Assembly (NCBI RefSeq): GCF_964204645.1
Contig: NC_134027.1
Span: 11,086,485-11,150,484, forward strand
Direction: 5' to 3'
Origin: Tubulanus polymorphus
Lineage: Eukaryota > Nemertea > Palaeonemertea > Tubulaniformes > Tubulanidae
DNA: 64,000 nt
The notes under the pieces are model-generated. The model saw nothing but the letters and a program-made list of their open reading frames with translations, was not told where the DNA came from and ran no database searches. Positions 1-13,000 of the stretch are shown piece after piece. Made by a program: the position numbers and the translations under genes. Within the stretch, counting starts at the first letter, position 1. Every line of letters begins with the position of its first letter.

Positions 1-968
1 TTATCATCATCATCACTTGTATTAAGCTGTGTAATTAGTCGTTTGTTGCAATTGTATGGTTATTTCATTTTTATACATTGAAAGTCCTAATGCCACTGCT
101 ATGAACCAATGGAAAAATGGCGTTATAGAGAAATTGGCGTTTTAAAGAATGGTATTAAAAAGGATGGCGTGATAATGGACTTTGACTAACGTGTTCTATT
201 TGGATGCTCTGTTCACCTCAATCCGTAAGGATATAACCGTATAATAACGAGTTTTACTGATTGATATTGAAAATCTTGAATTGAATTATGTAAATGTTGT
301 GAACCTTATGCCATCAGAAATGTTTCATGAAAAAAAGAAGAATGTTACAAACATAATGGCTATATCTATAAGGGAAAGGATAGGACAGGCTACATTAAAC
401 ATTCATAACACAGGAAGTTATTGAATATCATTAGAGAGAGTGGCGTGAATATAGCAACTGCCTTTTTTAAAACAATAGAACCATGGATTATTCATATCAT
501 GAAAACAATAGGATCTTCTATCGAATGCAAAAACATATGTTGTAATGATGTTTCACTAACATGTGTTTTCTTGATTAGAAACTTGAATCAAAGACAAACT
601 GGGATACCAAACTTTGATACTGTGCACTAACAACAGAATGTACTCTCTCAGGTATTCTCTAGAATTGTATAAATTTAGCCTCGATTTGCAGTGGCAAAGT
701 CCTATGGAAATACGCCTTTTCAAGTTTTCAATAACATGTTTCTAGGGCCCAGTTCCACAGATCTGAGTTGACTTAACTCTTGAGTCAACTAATTGAAAAT
801 TGCCAGTGATTAATTCAAACTCTTTGAGTTGAATTTGGCCACATCCAGTTCCATGAAAACGTTTCATTTTAAAACGGCTTAGTTCAAATTATTGTCCTAA
901 TCGCAAACACCAAATAACAAAATTGCAATTAAGCCCAAAAATTCAATAATCCGTTTTCAAATACTCAC

Positions 969-3900
969 GCGTGTTCTTGTTCTAATATGCCGAAATCTTT
1001 ACGCAATGTTTCGAGCGTTTCTTCTAATGCGATATGTTTTTTCTCTAAACTTTCGAAATCTCTTCGCGGTATGACATCGCCATAATTAGCAACCATTTCG
1101 TTCAATCGCCGGCTAGCGCTGGCTTCGTCTTCTCTAGCTTTTCTATAGAGAAAATAAAAACGAATCATTCCGCAATAAATTCAACTATTGCCGAAAAAGT
1201 GCTGAAACATAATGGCTGCAAGTTGGCGTTCTTGATTCTGGTCGGGTCAGTGTTTGGGCTGCAGATGTGTCAAAGGTATAGATACATGCATAATCCAAAT
1301 ATAAAGACAATCCATTGAAGCGTCTTCAAAACTTCCCAAAATAACTGGGTTCCATCAATAGACGGAAAACAACAAAAAGGGAACACAGCAGTTTTCCAAG
1401 GGCTTTAAAGGCATATTCTTCCAAGAAATAAAAGGATGCGAATTGTACCAGTCTGAAAATTTCATTCTCTCTTTTAGAAAGTCTTATTCGAAAACAGCTC
1501 TGCTGTTGTGAAATGAAAGTGGTGTTTTCTGTGACAATTCATCTGTTTAACAGCTAGATAAGGACTATACCTAGTTCTGGTTTTTCTAACTGCTCAATAA
1601 TGATTCAATCTCAAAAACCCAAATGTTCAATCTCCTGTCAACTTAAGTCCCACCAATTAATCCTTAAAAAAACCTTTTTGGAATATGGTTAACCCCCAGA
1701 AATTTTCTGGATCCATCCTTGGGATATTTTGCCTGACTTACTTCAAGGCTATTCTCATTGTAACTGGGTCGATCTCCTCTTCTTCCAGTTCTTTCATTCC
1801 TTGTTTTGCCATTGCGATATCTTCCTGTTGATATCGTAAATCATTGATATCCGATACCAGTAACTTTCGGGCGTCGCATTCGTCGCGGTACTTCAGATAT
1901 TCGGCTGCCAGTTCTTCTTGTAATTTAGCCACTTGCGATTGGAGATCTTTCTGCTCATTCTTCATGTCAGAAATTCGCTTGAATAAAGTTGAATTCTCTT
2001 TTTTCAAGTCAACCATGTCTGAATCAAAGCAAATAAAGTATTAGATTTGAGCAATCAAAACAAATGATGTATTGACAATTCAAAATTGAAGAAACTTTCT
2101 GAAAAAGCCTCCGCTCATTGGGCAGAGCTCTACAAAGCCCCTCTATCTAAGGCTTAAAACATCTCTGATCCTATCGGGCATGTCAGCTAAATGGGCTTGA
2201 CTTACAGCATACACTAGAAGTGTTCGTTTGACTGACTGACGCTTCCAATTCATATACTAACCAAAAATGAATCCTATCAAAATTAAGGATTAGTTTTATG
2301 GTAGAACCAAGTACTCATATGCTTTAAACTATTATTGGCCGTGGATGGCACCATATTGACCAAGCCAGACCTGGTTCATAACTGAACTGAGTGATTTTCA
2401 AATCAACTGGTAGAACTAGTCTCGGCCACCCAAACGAACATGGTGGAATTCCGAATCTAAGATAGTTATTTGGATTACAGATTATCTACATAAAGCAGAC
2501 CAACTGTATTTCAATATCATTATGATAAACCTTGTTTTTCTTGATCTCTCAGCGCCATAATTTTCTGATCACATTGCTCCGATACGGTGACCAACATTTG
2601 CTGGAATCATAAAGAATCACATATTGAGAAACGACGGGCTTTATAAATTAAGAAACCTTATCAAAATAACACAACATGGAATTTACCCGAAGTGGTTCCA
2701 TCTGTCGTAACTGCTCTCTTTGATGAGCTACGAACATTTCATATTCATTTTTAATCGCCGATAGAATTGGTTTGTACGTCTTAAAGTCTTCAATCAGGTA
2801 TTCAAATACTTCTCGGTGGGCCTGAAAAATTTAAAACCCTTTGAGTGCAGGTTGCTAAAGCTGAGTACCGTAAATCTTAGAAGAAAGAATGCCAGAAGAT
2901 CATTTTCTTGTAGGGCTATCTAATCCATCCAAACATTAACACCAAACAATGATGTTGCTCCCGCAAAAGAATAATTCCGGGAAAGGTGATTCGGAATAGT
3001 TAATTCCGACATTAGTTTCCAGACAAGTGACTGTCCAAATTCTATTGGCCATTTTCAAAAACAGTTTTGAAAATGGCCAATAGAATTTGGTCGAAATGTC
3101 AAATTCTCACTTAGGTTTTTCACTGTGGGTTTTTACTTCATTTCGACATTGTCTCAGTTTAGATAATCAATTCCAGAATCATTTGTGACTTTAAACATGC
3201 TCAAACATTTTGCAGGTTTTGAACTAAATGCGATTGATAAGTGATTGAACTTACCTGTAATCTAAGTTCACTGGGGCTCACATCAACAACACCTAGTGAA
3301 CGGATTTCCTTTTTCAGAAATGATTCCAACTGTTCAAGGAATCGCGGTTTCGGAATTATTTGCGGTTTTCCCAAATCTTCGTCATCGATAACAACCAGAT
3401 CTTTGTTCTTAGTCAAACCAACGGATGTGCCTGATCCGATCTGGCCGGTTGCATGTGCCGGCCAAGTTTCTAAACTGCCTGCATTTGTGTCGACATAAGG
3501 CTGAAAAGATTGAAATGAAAAGCATAAGACTGTGGACACACCATGTTAATCGCTAACTCTTATCAAATTACTCAGTGTCCTCCATATGCCGGAACTTTAA
3601 AGGGCCTATTTTAATTGTTAAGTGTATGACATCGCAGCTGCTGAAGTAGCAAGGCTTTCAATGTCACAGGCAGCTTATGGAATAAATGCAACAAATGAAA
3701 ATTATAACTAATGATCAACCCATGATAATTATCAATCACACCAGATACATTTTCTTTAGAATCCGAAATTGACTAAAGATATAAGATTTGGTGCAACTAT
3801 CGCAAGTTTTAGCGCTGAACCTCATACATCAACTGTAGAATTTTGATGAGGATAGAATTTCTCCAAGGAGTCCTTAACCCTTTCAGCAATTAATACGCAA

Positions 3901-6489
3901 TAGTGCTGGAGATAATTTGAAAATTTTGAAAAATTCCACCCTATTGTGTTGAATAACCGAAATACCACTATAGCGGGTCTACACCGCGACGCGGTGTATC
4001 GTTAGTTACTAATATTTCACTATGTTTGACAGGTGCTGCCATCTTTCAATAGATATAAAAACTAATTACTAATTACATCCATACACCGCAGTGCGGTGTA
4101 CTAGCAAAATACATCACCGATTCATACACCACACTGCTGTGTAGACGCACTGAAAGGGTTAAACCTCCGAGTATCCCCAGATATCCAATTACAGAATATC
4201 TTGTTATATATATATGTTCTTTGATTCATCGCCAATTTGGAATATATTTTCTACGTAGACCTGGAATAGGCCAACTGATAAGCAGTGATATCTCTGCACT
4301 TGATGATATCATTACACAGTTTAGCTTCACAATAACGGGATAGGCCTACAAGTGTTTTCCTAGCAGCGCCTACCACTAGCAACTGGACTGTGGTTACGTC
4401 AAGCCTATCCGATTATTAAAGCTTACACCCAACAATCAGGTCACCATGGTATTTGGTAAGCAAAATATTCATTTGGGGACCTGGACAAAACTCAATTGCT
4501 ACATTCTTAACACTACATTTACCTTTAATGAATTTGGCTCAGGTAGATTATATTTTGAGCCATTCATCTGATAGTTAGGTCCATTTAATCCATCATATTT
4601 TGGCTTTTTGTTTATCCCCTTTTTGGTATTCCTAGAAAGAAATACGATAACATAGTACGTAGCCCCGAAAAGCTAGCCAAAGTCTCATCAAAGATGATTG
4701 TTAGGATACAGGCGGTGAGATCCGACTGCAAATGCGAGAAAATCATGACCAACTCCCACAGGGGTTTGACGATGGGCTTGGATTTTATTTCCGGGTTGTT
4801 GATAATCTCGCGAGAATGGCGCTAAATATGAACTGCGAATAAATTCAAAATATCACGGAAATACCTTGTGTTTATATTGTTTATTTATCCGCTATAAAGT
4901 TTCGATAAACAATTGGTCGTTAAGAATCATTATCAGACGGTCGTCACGCTACTATATAAAATAACAAGGGATGAAACGCCAGGCCTCCGCTGTACTTAAA
5001 TTTTCAGCCAGAAAGTTGGGACAGTCACGTGACATTCTGATAACGTCATCGCATTTAAAACTTCAACACGAAAAGTTAACATATTCACAGACCGATATCA
5101 ATTGTCAGATTATGATTCATATGAAATAAATAACTTATAACAGGGGCGGATCCAGGGGGATGGGTAGACAGTATTGGAAGGAAATTTAAGGGCACCTTTC
5201 TGATCTTAGGGCACACCCAGTATCCAGGTCAATGCGAGCGCCGAAGGCGCGAAGTCCTTAGAGGGGCGTCTGGGGGCGCACCCCCAGAAAATTTTGAAAA
5301 TATGGTACCATTTAAAGGCTTTTAGAGGGCTTCTAGAGGCTAGCAGAGCAATCCAGAATAAACGAATTCGAGACAAGATTTCAACAGATGCGGATAAAAA
5401 ATGAAGCTGGCGAACCCATGAAAGAATGATTGTCACCAACTTCACCTAGTGCCCCTATAATCTTTAAAAGTGCCCCTTAACAATTAAACAGAATACGGCT
5501 AAGTGCCCCTTCATTGTTAACAATCGGCAAAAATTGCCTCGTCTTCACATTTATCCTTATGTCGTGTGCCATCTTCCAAACCAAAAGTGCCCCTAAAATT
5601 TTAAAAATTAGGCAAAAAAGTGCCCTTTTCTTCAACATTTTCCGCATATAGTGCCCTCTTCTAAAGTAACAGTGCCCCTTTAGCCCTCCCTGTAAGGCAA
5701 GGACAAGGTGCCCTCATCTAAAGCATGAGTGCCCCTTGCAAAAGGAAAGTGCCCTTTTTAATTTATCATGATTAAAGGCTTTACAAATATGATTATCTCT
5801 CCTCACTTTCTCGGCAGCAGTATATACCGATTAATTTTATAATTATGCCCGGATTACGGACACGGAGTTAGCGGTTGCTGAAATAATGCCGTCAAAAATA
5901 TTGCCGGTGAAATTTCGAAGGGCACTTAAAAATTCTAGACCGTATTGGGCAATACGGCTAATACGGTCTGGATCTGCCCCTGTATAAAGAATAGATTATG
6001 ATGAAATATATAATTCATAGTAAAAAAATGCATTTGAATGTAAGTTATTCTCAAATATTTTTCGTATCAAAGTTTCCATCTTATATGCTTCAGGTTCGCG
6101 TTCAGTCAAATAAGAAGCGTTAAGTCACGTGACTGTCCCAACTTTCTGGCTGGCACAACTCTGAAGGCGTTTCATCCCTTGTTATTTTATATAGCCGTCT
6201 GACGACCGTCTGATAATGATTCTTAACGACCAATTGTTTATCGAAACTTTATAGCGGATAAATAAACAATATAAACACAAGGTATTTCCGTGATATTTTG
6301 AATTCATTCGCAGTTCATATTTAGCGCCATTCTCGCGAGATTATCAACAACCCGGAAATAAAATCCAAGCCCATCGTCAAACCCCTGCAGACTGTGTATC
6401 CCCTTATACGGCCTTAGGGTACTGGAGATGGTCGTGGGACTCAGAGATAATACATCAATTGTGAAAAGTCCCCGTGGACGTGGTTTCAT
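969..6489 (-). CDS. TSNAXIP1: Translin-associated factor X-interacting protein 1 (TSNAXIP1)-like, partial (3' end outside window)
   Basis: Seven exons join in phase on the minus strand: 6489-6410 (start ATG), 4631-4523, 3500-3255, 2821-2687, 2600-2531, 2018-1742 and 1142-969. They encode about 363 residues and then run off the left edge in phase 2. Exon 3 ends with the family's N-terminal signature (KPRFLEQLESFLKKEIRSL) and exon 4 carries the REVFEYLIEDFKTYKPILSA helix. Exons 5-7 are charged coiled coil with DECDARKLL and NYGDVIPRRDFE stretches. I recognise this as the TSNAXIP1 family, a coiled-coil protein known from testis and ciliated cells. Family homology rests mainly on exons 3-7. Exon 1 is inferred from a compatible donor (phase 2) and coding-like sequence, so it is less sure. 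Intron 1 (6409-4632) holds a foldback transposon. The gene is head-to-head with RANBP9/10, with 540 bp between start codons. Confidence 0.85.
3035..3090. repeat. Hairpin in TSNAXIP1 intron 3
   Basis: CCAAATTCTATTGGCCATTT is mirrored as AAATGGCCAATAGAATTTGG around a short AAAACAGTTTT centre. The 25-bp arms are perfect. Probably a palindromic repeat. Confidence 0.8.
3874..4162. mobile_element. piggyBac-like MITE, copy A (TTAA-flanked)
   Basis: The element is bounded by TTAA on both sides, with inverted ends reading TTAACCCTTTCAG and CTGAAAGGGTTAA. TTAA target duplication plus CCC-type ends is the piggyBac superfamily hallmark. It contains several copies of a palindromic motif of the form ACACCGCNNNGCGGTGTA. 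It has no ORF, so it is non-autonomous. It sits in TSNAXIP1 intron 2 and is related to copies at 13546, 14815 and 24486. Confidence 0.8.
4759..6387. mobile_element. Foldback/TIR DNA transposon with long inverted arms (non-autonomous)
   Basis: Left arm 4759-4980 is repeated as reverse complement at about 6168-6387 with few differences. A further inner match, around the TCACGTGAC-containing segment near 5013-5035 and 6123-6152, extends each arm to about 270 bp. The outer termini read CAGGGGTTTGACGATGGGC. The flanks share only a CA dinucleotide, so I could not establish a target-site duplication. A second element (5141-5982) is inserted between the arms. The whole structure lies in TSNAXIP1 intron 1, just beyond the exon 1 donor. 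Confidence 0.8.
5141..5982. mobile_element. hAT-like element nested in the foldback transposon
   Basis: The terminal inverted repeats read CAGGGGCGGATCCAG at the left and GGATCTGCCCCTG at the right. This CAGGGGCGGATC end type is widespread in invertebrate hAT-like non-autonomous elements. The interior contains about a dozen irregular copies of an AGTGCCCCTT motif (5450-5760) and a GAGCGCCGAAGGCGCGAAG stretch (5227-5251) also found at 35126-35150. No clean target duplication was found. There is no transposase ORF. Confidence 0.65.
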
Positions 6490-7029
6490 CAATCAATAAA
6501 CATATCAAAACTAAATTTTGATTGAAATTTGAATTGAATTGAAATTGTAAAAAAGTTAGATTTTTTTTAATTGCAGGTGTTACAGCACTGTTTACCTTGG
6601 TATCGGGCCAATTGGTGGTAGCCTGGCAATAGCTATTCGCTCTGATGCCATTTCTAAAATGTTCAGCGCATATTCTGATGAGAAATAAAGGAAATTTCGA
6701 TAATATCACAGAACCAGGAAGTAAAATTTGTGTAAAAATGGCGACTGGTTGCTATTGACAACATAACTCGAAATGATAAATTGATAATCATTTATATCCC
6801 TTTGCAAAGCCGTTCATGTCTATTTATCATAAATTGACCAAAAAATTGTTACATTATGAGTTTAGTTGATTTGGTTTGAAAGAAGAATATTATTTATTTT
6901 ACGACAATACCGCCAACAGCTGACGACAACAACCCATTTGTGACACGACCGCTGATTGGTCGGTGTTGTGAAATAGGTCATTATCGGGCCAATTGACAGC
7001 AGCGTAACTGCAAGCGTTTTGGATAGTGG
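6490..7029. promoter_or_regulatory. Shared divergent promoter region of TSNAXIP1 and RANBP9/10
   Basis: This 540-bp interval separates the two opposed start codons, so both promoters and 5' UTRs must lie here unless there are untranslated upstream exons. I see no clear TATA box at a fixed distance from either start. This is an inference from gene layout only. Confidence 0.5.
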
Positions 7030-10000
7030 ATGAGCCAGAGATCATCATTGAAAATGGCTACGAGAACTGGTTCCTCGATGGAGGGACAGAATAATACGGC
7101 TCAGGCGGCTTTATTCGCGCGACTAAAACTACTCTACCCGGCTGTCAACCAAGACGAGACTCCTCTTCCAAAATCATGGAGCCCAAAAGACAAATTCAAC
7201 TACATAGGACTCTCACACAACAATCTGCGCGTCCATTACAAAGGTAAACAAACACAGTTTTATCTATTGGATTTTCTTCAGACTTCACATACGGACGTAC
7301 CAGCTGATTACTCATTATGCTCGTCGAATAAATCACCATATTTTGTTCAAGTATTTTAGACGTTTAAATGAGTGTCATTCGATCTTCTGATCAGAAATGT
7401 TATTAACTATCAAAAACTATTTTTCAATGCTTCACTGTTGTGTTGTTAGTATTGCACAATTTTAAATGGATCAATGTTTCTGATGACTGATGGTGTATGG
7501 GTGTGTTTGTATGCTGGTTAGGGTGTGATATTTTGCTCGAATCTTTTATACATTTTACTGTCATTCCCTTTTGATCACAACGTTAGATCTATCATTTCGA
7601 ATAACTGAGGATCTTATTGCGGCAGGTCACCCCTTGACCTTGGCAAAAAATATATTAAATCAGTTGGCTGTGTTCAAAATGATTATATCTAATCCTTTGG
7701 AAGACCAGTGAAGAATTAGGCTAATTGAACTAGGCCTAATTAGTTTAGTAATTCATTGAAGTCAATAATTGATTTGGGGTTAACCTGCCCGCTAATCGAT
7801 GTAAATCTATGGACTATGGTAAACATCATTTTGAAGCCAGGCAGATGGTACCATAATATTCATTCTATAAAAGCATAGGCCTACTATGATATTACAACAA
7901 GTGCACGCTCAATATTCTATGAGCAGGCTCAATGTAGGCTATCATATTCTTAAGATCTGTTGCCAATCTTATAGGCTATGTAAACCTGCACGTAAAAACG
8001 AAATTGAATCAGTGCTAAGTACTACGAGGGGAAAATCTATTTTGATTTTATATTCTTTATGCTGGTGAAATAGGAAGCAATTTTTATGTGGTTTTAAGCC
8101 TATTAATGATTAAGCTGTTCGAATCTGAGGAATAGATACCAGCATTATTTGAGAAAAACTGGAAACTGATATAAATGTATCGTAATACGTCCGGTTTGGT
8201 TTGGCTCAACCTTTTCGAAACAAGCCTGATAGAAACTGAATCGTTAAAGAACACATAGTATCCGCGGTCATTTGGTCAACCTTTTCTCTACGAATCTCTA
8301 CGTTTCCAATAGAAGCTTAATCGTAAAAGAATCAGGCCTACGTAAGTAGCCGCGTATTTAGCGTATCAAGATCGTTCGAAGGCTGTTCCGAGTTTTGCTC
8401 TTCGTACGTAGATACGGTTTCGTTTGACGTCGTGTTCAGATAACGATGTATATTGACAGCCGAGTAGTACTGCTTCGCTTTGTTGTCAGTTGTCACTAGA
8501 TCGTTGAATCTTTCGTTCGTTCGTCCGTACAGAGCTCTCCCGAGTGTTGCCAGTTCATGGTTCCAGGAAATATTGATTTTCGCTTGTGCCGTAACGATGC
8601 ATGTAAACATACACAGAAACAGCGGAAGCAGAAACCATGGCGTACATACAAACGTATTATTATGCATTAGTTAGATGATTCGCGTGGCGGTTCGATATAC
8701 GTATTTTTCTGTTTCCGCGAAATAGTTTGTCAATAAAACGAAGTACTAGCTATGTAATGGAATGGCGTATCAGAATCTCTATTGGGGGAATATGTCATCG
8801 TTTCGTTTGGTCTAGTGCCCCAGATTCCCGTGTAAGAGTAAATATATAACCTGTTCCCGGGATTTTGCGTCACGATTCCTGCTTGGAATCGAGCCAGGTT
8901 TTTATTGTCCCTGTACTTATTCCCGGGCTGTTTATAATAATCGTAATGGGTCAAATGACGCTATTCCATTTTGTCCGGTCATGTGCTTCGATCATCGTCG
9001 GGTCATATTGTAGTCAGTCGTGTAGATTTATATTGTTTATTGTTTACAAATTTTAAACATCTAGTTATGTTTCTTTCGAATACATATAAAGAACTTTTTG
9101 ATTGAATTATACTAACATATATATTATTATTATAAGATTATTATTATATTGAAATTATAGGCTACTAAAAACATTAGATATTTTTAGCCCTTTACCTTAA
9201 AGGCTTATGGTAGGAAGATCCCTCGGATTTTCCAAAAGGAAGAGAAGTTCATAAACAAGTCAGTGGAAATAAAGGGCAGGTACTAGGACTTTTAGATACC
9301 TGATAGCCATCTATCACTGACCCCCTGCTTTCAGGGCAGACAAATTTGAGGGTGTGTTATTAGGCAAGAAAATGAATAATAAATTCACAATTTCACAGCC
9401 ATTTTGGATATTCATAATTCCCCGTGCGTTATTTTCATTTAAAAAATGTTAGTTCGTAATGAAAGAACGTGATGCATTAAAGTGTATCAGCCCAACTATG
9501 GCACTCACTCAAATTCATTACGACAGACAAATAGGCGTAGGTGTCTATTAAGACAAAAGGTCTATAAACTATTCAATTTGGACTGAATGACATTCTAATC
9601 GATTTGTCATTCGTCGCTCGGGTCACCAATGAAATTGATGATTCACTGGAAAATATAAGAGATTCGTGATGATTTTCAAATTCACGTTTTCATAGGAAAT
9701 TTTGCCTTGATCTCACAAAACCACATACGTCAAATTAACGATTCATGAAAACCTATTTTGCTTTCTGTGCTGTGAGTGTAAATTTGGCCATTCTACCATA
9801 ATACTTGTATCACTGTAAATTACAGGGTTTCCAGCGGTCCTTCCAAGTCCTTCTTTGTCCTTCTCTTGGAAAAAGTTTGGACAAACTTCATCTTTGTCCT
9901 TTTTTTTTACTCTAAGACCTTCCTCTTGATAAAAAAGTCCTTCCAAATTTGATTTTTTATGTACTTTTTCTGCGCAATTTTGTCGCAAATTTGACTGTTG

Positions 10001-13000
10001 AAGTAATTTCTTACTCGGACCTGGTAATTCAATTGTCAGTAAGATTTAATATGCAGGAAAGTGTTATGGAATTACCCTGACATGTATGATTGGTCTACAT
10101 GATGAGTATTCCGGTCAAGGCATTGCAAAAATGCTTCCTTATGAGCCCTCGTTTTACTGGAAAGTACTTCTTTCCGAGTCCAAAAGTGCCTCCTTTTGGG
10201 GCTAAAATTGCCGAAAAAGTCCTTCTTAGTACTTCTTTTTATCCTGGCCTTACCACTGGAAACCCTGAAATTAAAACCCTTAGTTTAACCATGGACGTAT
10301 AAACTAGATTAGGCCTATACGTCCATGGTTTAACAAAGTATTCTTCCCCCTACTCCGTATATCTGATAAGAAAAATGATGCATCAACGAAATTACACTAG
10401 AGGCTACAGTAAAACGTTCTTCTTCGGAGTACAAAAATATTAGGAAAAGATCATCGTGAATATATATAAGCATATATATATAGGCCCTATATATATATAT
10501 AACATGATTCGAAATGTAGCGTTCAAAATTCTTTGAAGTCTAGCATACCTACAACAGTAGGTGTTGGATCACCATCTCTCTTCCGTAGGTTATTTATTGA
10601 TCTTGAAGTAGGGCCTGACCCTGTTATTTATTTGATTGGTTGATTTCATTTGATAAGTTTTGAATGAATAGCCACACTCAGGGGCAATAGATAATGAAAT
10701 TCAAAACCCGATGCGAATTTAGAAGATTAGAAATTGAATTCTTTCGAAAAACTGTTGTTTTTTTTTAAATTGATTTTATACATTAATTTCGATTTTAATC
10801 TTTTAAGAACTTCATGTGGGGGGTAGATTTTATTCTCTCTCTTCCACAAGAAAATATATTTTACGGAGACCCTGACCTGCTTCGAAGCACACACCTAATG
10901 ATAAATAGACAAACGGTTGCCTAGATGGGATGTGACCCTCAAAAGAGAAACGATCACCTTGAGTTCGAATCGCCTGCGTTGTTTTTGTCCGTGTACAGCG
11001 ATAACGCGACTCGAGATTGTTGCCGTTGTTGTTTTTATCAGTACGTACAATTATTGTTTTTGTTCGTTCGCAGGAATGGGTAAAACTCACAAAGACGCAG
11101 CCAGCGTACGAGCTACTTATCCGATACCCGCTTCGTGCGGTGTTTATTACTTCGAAGTGAAGATTATCAGTAAAGGAAGAGACGGGTAAGTTATCCTACA
11201 AATACGAGATCCGTGGCCCGGTTTCGTGCTGCAAAAGTTCAGTGACCCAACTTTTTTATTTGTTCCGGATACCACCAGGTGGCATGATCATCACTTAGGC
11301 TGTCAATTGTAAATAGTACACTGTATTTGTATATATTGTAAATACTCTTGTTATGTTTTTAAAAATATTTTTTGACGCCTTATAAAACGTTACCATTATG
11401 AAACCTAAACAATGTTAACCATTCAGCGTCATTTTACAAACGACAACCGTAAATGGATGTGCAAAACGTCACAGGTTTATGTGTACACATACTAGCTATT
11501 TGGCAAAATATTATTGATAAAGATGTAGAATGGCTCCCTTTGATTATATAATGACGTCTATTTGAACGTCGAAATGTTATATTGCATTGAATATCATGAG
11601 AAGACGTATTGTAATAGTAAAGGATGTATGATTATATCAGGAGCGGCAGGCATAAATAGAAATGATAAGTAAATCGGATTATTCGGTTAAATGGCGGATG
11701 TATACACGATTTGGAAGTCTGATATAAAAGTCAGACCCTGACATGGGGATGCTAGTGGAATGACGAAGCTATCTACGATCTGAGTAGGGCCGGCGTGAAT
11801 TTCATCGGCGGCTACAAGCGGTCTATATAAAAACGTGTTAACATATAATTTCAATATTCAAATGTTTTAGAAAATATGTTCGATATAAGGGGTATGCAAG
11901 TTTCATGAGATTAGCAATTTATAATAGCATAGCTGTCATATACGGCTCCGCGTCCATTGATGGCATGTGTATAAGGTGACAATTCAATTCAATACATTAT
12001 TGATCATTATTACATTGAAATTCCGGGATAAAATTTAAAAAACTTACAAATCTTAAAATAAGAAAATACAAAATACAAGACACACGGTTAATTCATACAG
12101 AATAACATGAATAAGTTCTTTAAATGACAATGTCTACTTCAACCCAGACTCAAGTCTAGGATATCGAGTGACAGCCAAACCGGGCCCCAGGACCGGGCCG
12201 GCTGGCTACACGATATGCTCAACGTCATGATGAAGCAAACATCCAAAGAACTGTTTCTTCAACCATGGAGGTAATGAAGTTGCAGACCAGCTTAGAGGCA
12301 AAAGTGAATCGAAGTCGGTCACAAGTTGACAATTTTTTTTAAATTAGACCAGTTGAAGACTGTATCATCTACCCAATCGCCAAATCTCATAATTCCCCAA
12401 ATTTCTTAAAACTTTGATTTCAAATTTGCAATTCCACATTAGCTTCTCCCAGAAATTCTACATTTTTTCGCAGGCGTCAAATAATTTATTAAAGTTAATT
12501 TTCTTGTTTATTTTTCTCTCGATATGTAAATATTTGTAAACAAAATCTTTTTTTCCTCCACGTACCATGGAAATGGTTGGAGAGTAATAAATTATCTTAT
12601 CTTATCTTATCTGTCATATGAAAGAGAATTTTCGCTGGTATCAAATGATCATAATTTTGAAAATAAAAGTTTGACAACCCGACTTCAGTGTTGGATAGCA
12701 CCAGATGGCGTGATTATATTATGCATTATCTAAATACTCTTTTTCCTCCATGGAAATGGTTGGATTGTAAATAAATTTGTGATTCGTTATCTGTCCCTTA
12801 TGATAGACAATTTTGCTGGCTCCAAATGATCGTAAGTTAGAAAAAGTCCTCATCGATCGTATTACTCAATCTCCTAATGATCTTGTATTATTATGTAAAA
12901 AAAGAAAAAACCTGATTAAGAAATTGCATTTGTCTACCGAATAATTGCTCTCGTTAGTATTGTTCTGTAGCATTTTATTTGAATGTATATCTCCCTTAGC

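Larger units (their letters stand above)
7244..11073 (+). other. RANBP9: RANBP9/10 intron 1
   Basis: A 3.8-kb intron with a possible antisense secreted ORF (8338-8667), a palindrome (10265-10335) and an AT microsatellite around a TAGGCCCTATA centre (10460-10500). I see no other coding signal. Confidence 0.8.

Noticed and set aside
1-968. Search for the next TSNAXIP1 exon at the left edge
   Set aside because: No phase-compatible minus-strand exon with family similarity was seen; the gene probably continues outside the window.
8730-8954. 74-codon minus-strand ORF upstream of the secreted ORF
   Set aside because: Tyr-rich with no domain or clear splice link to 8338-8667; it may be untranslated sequence.
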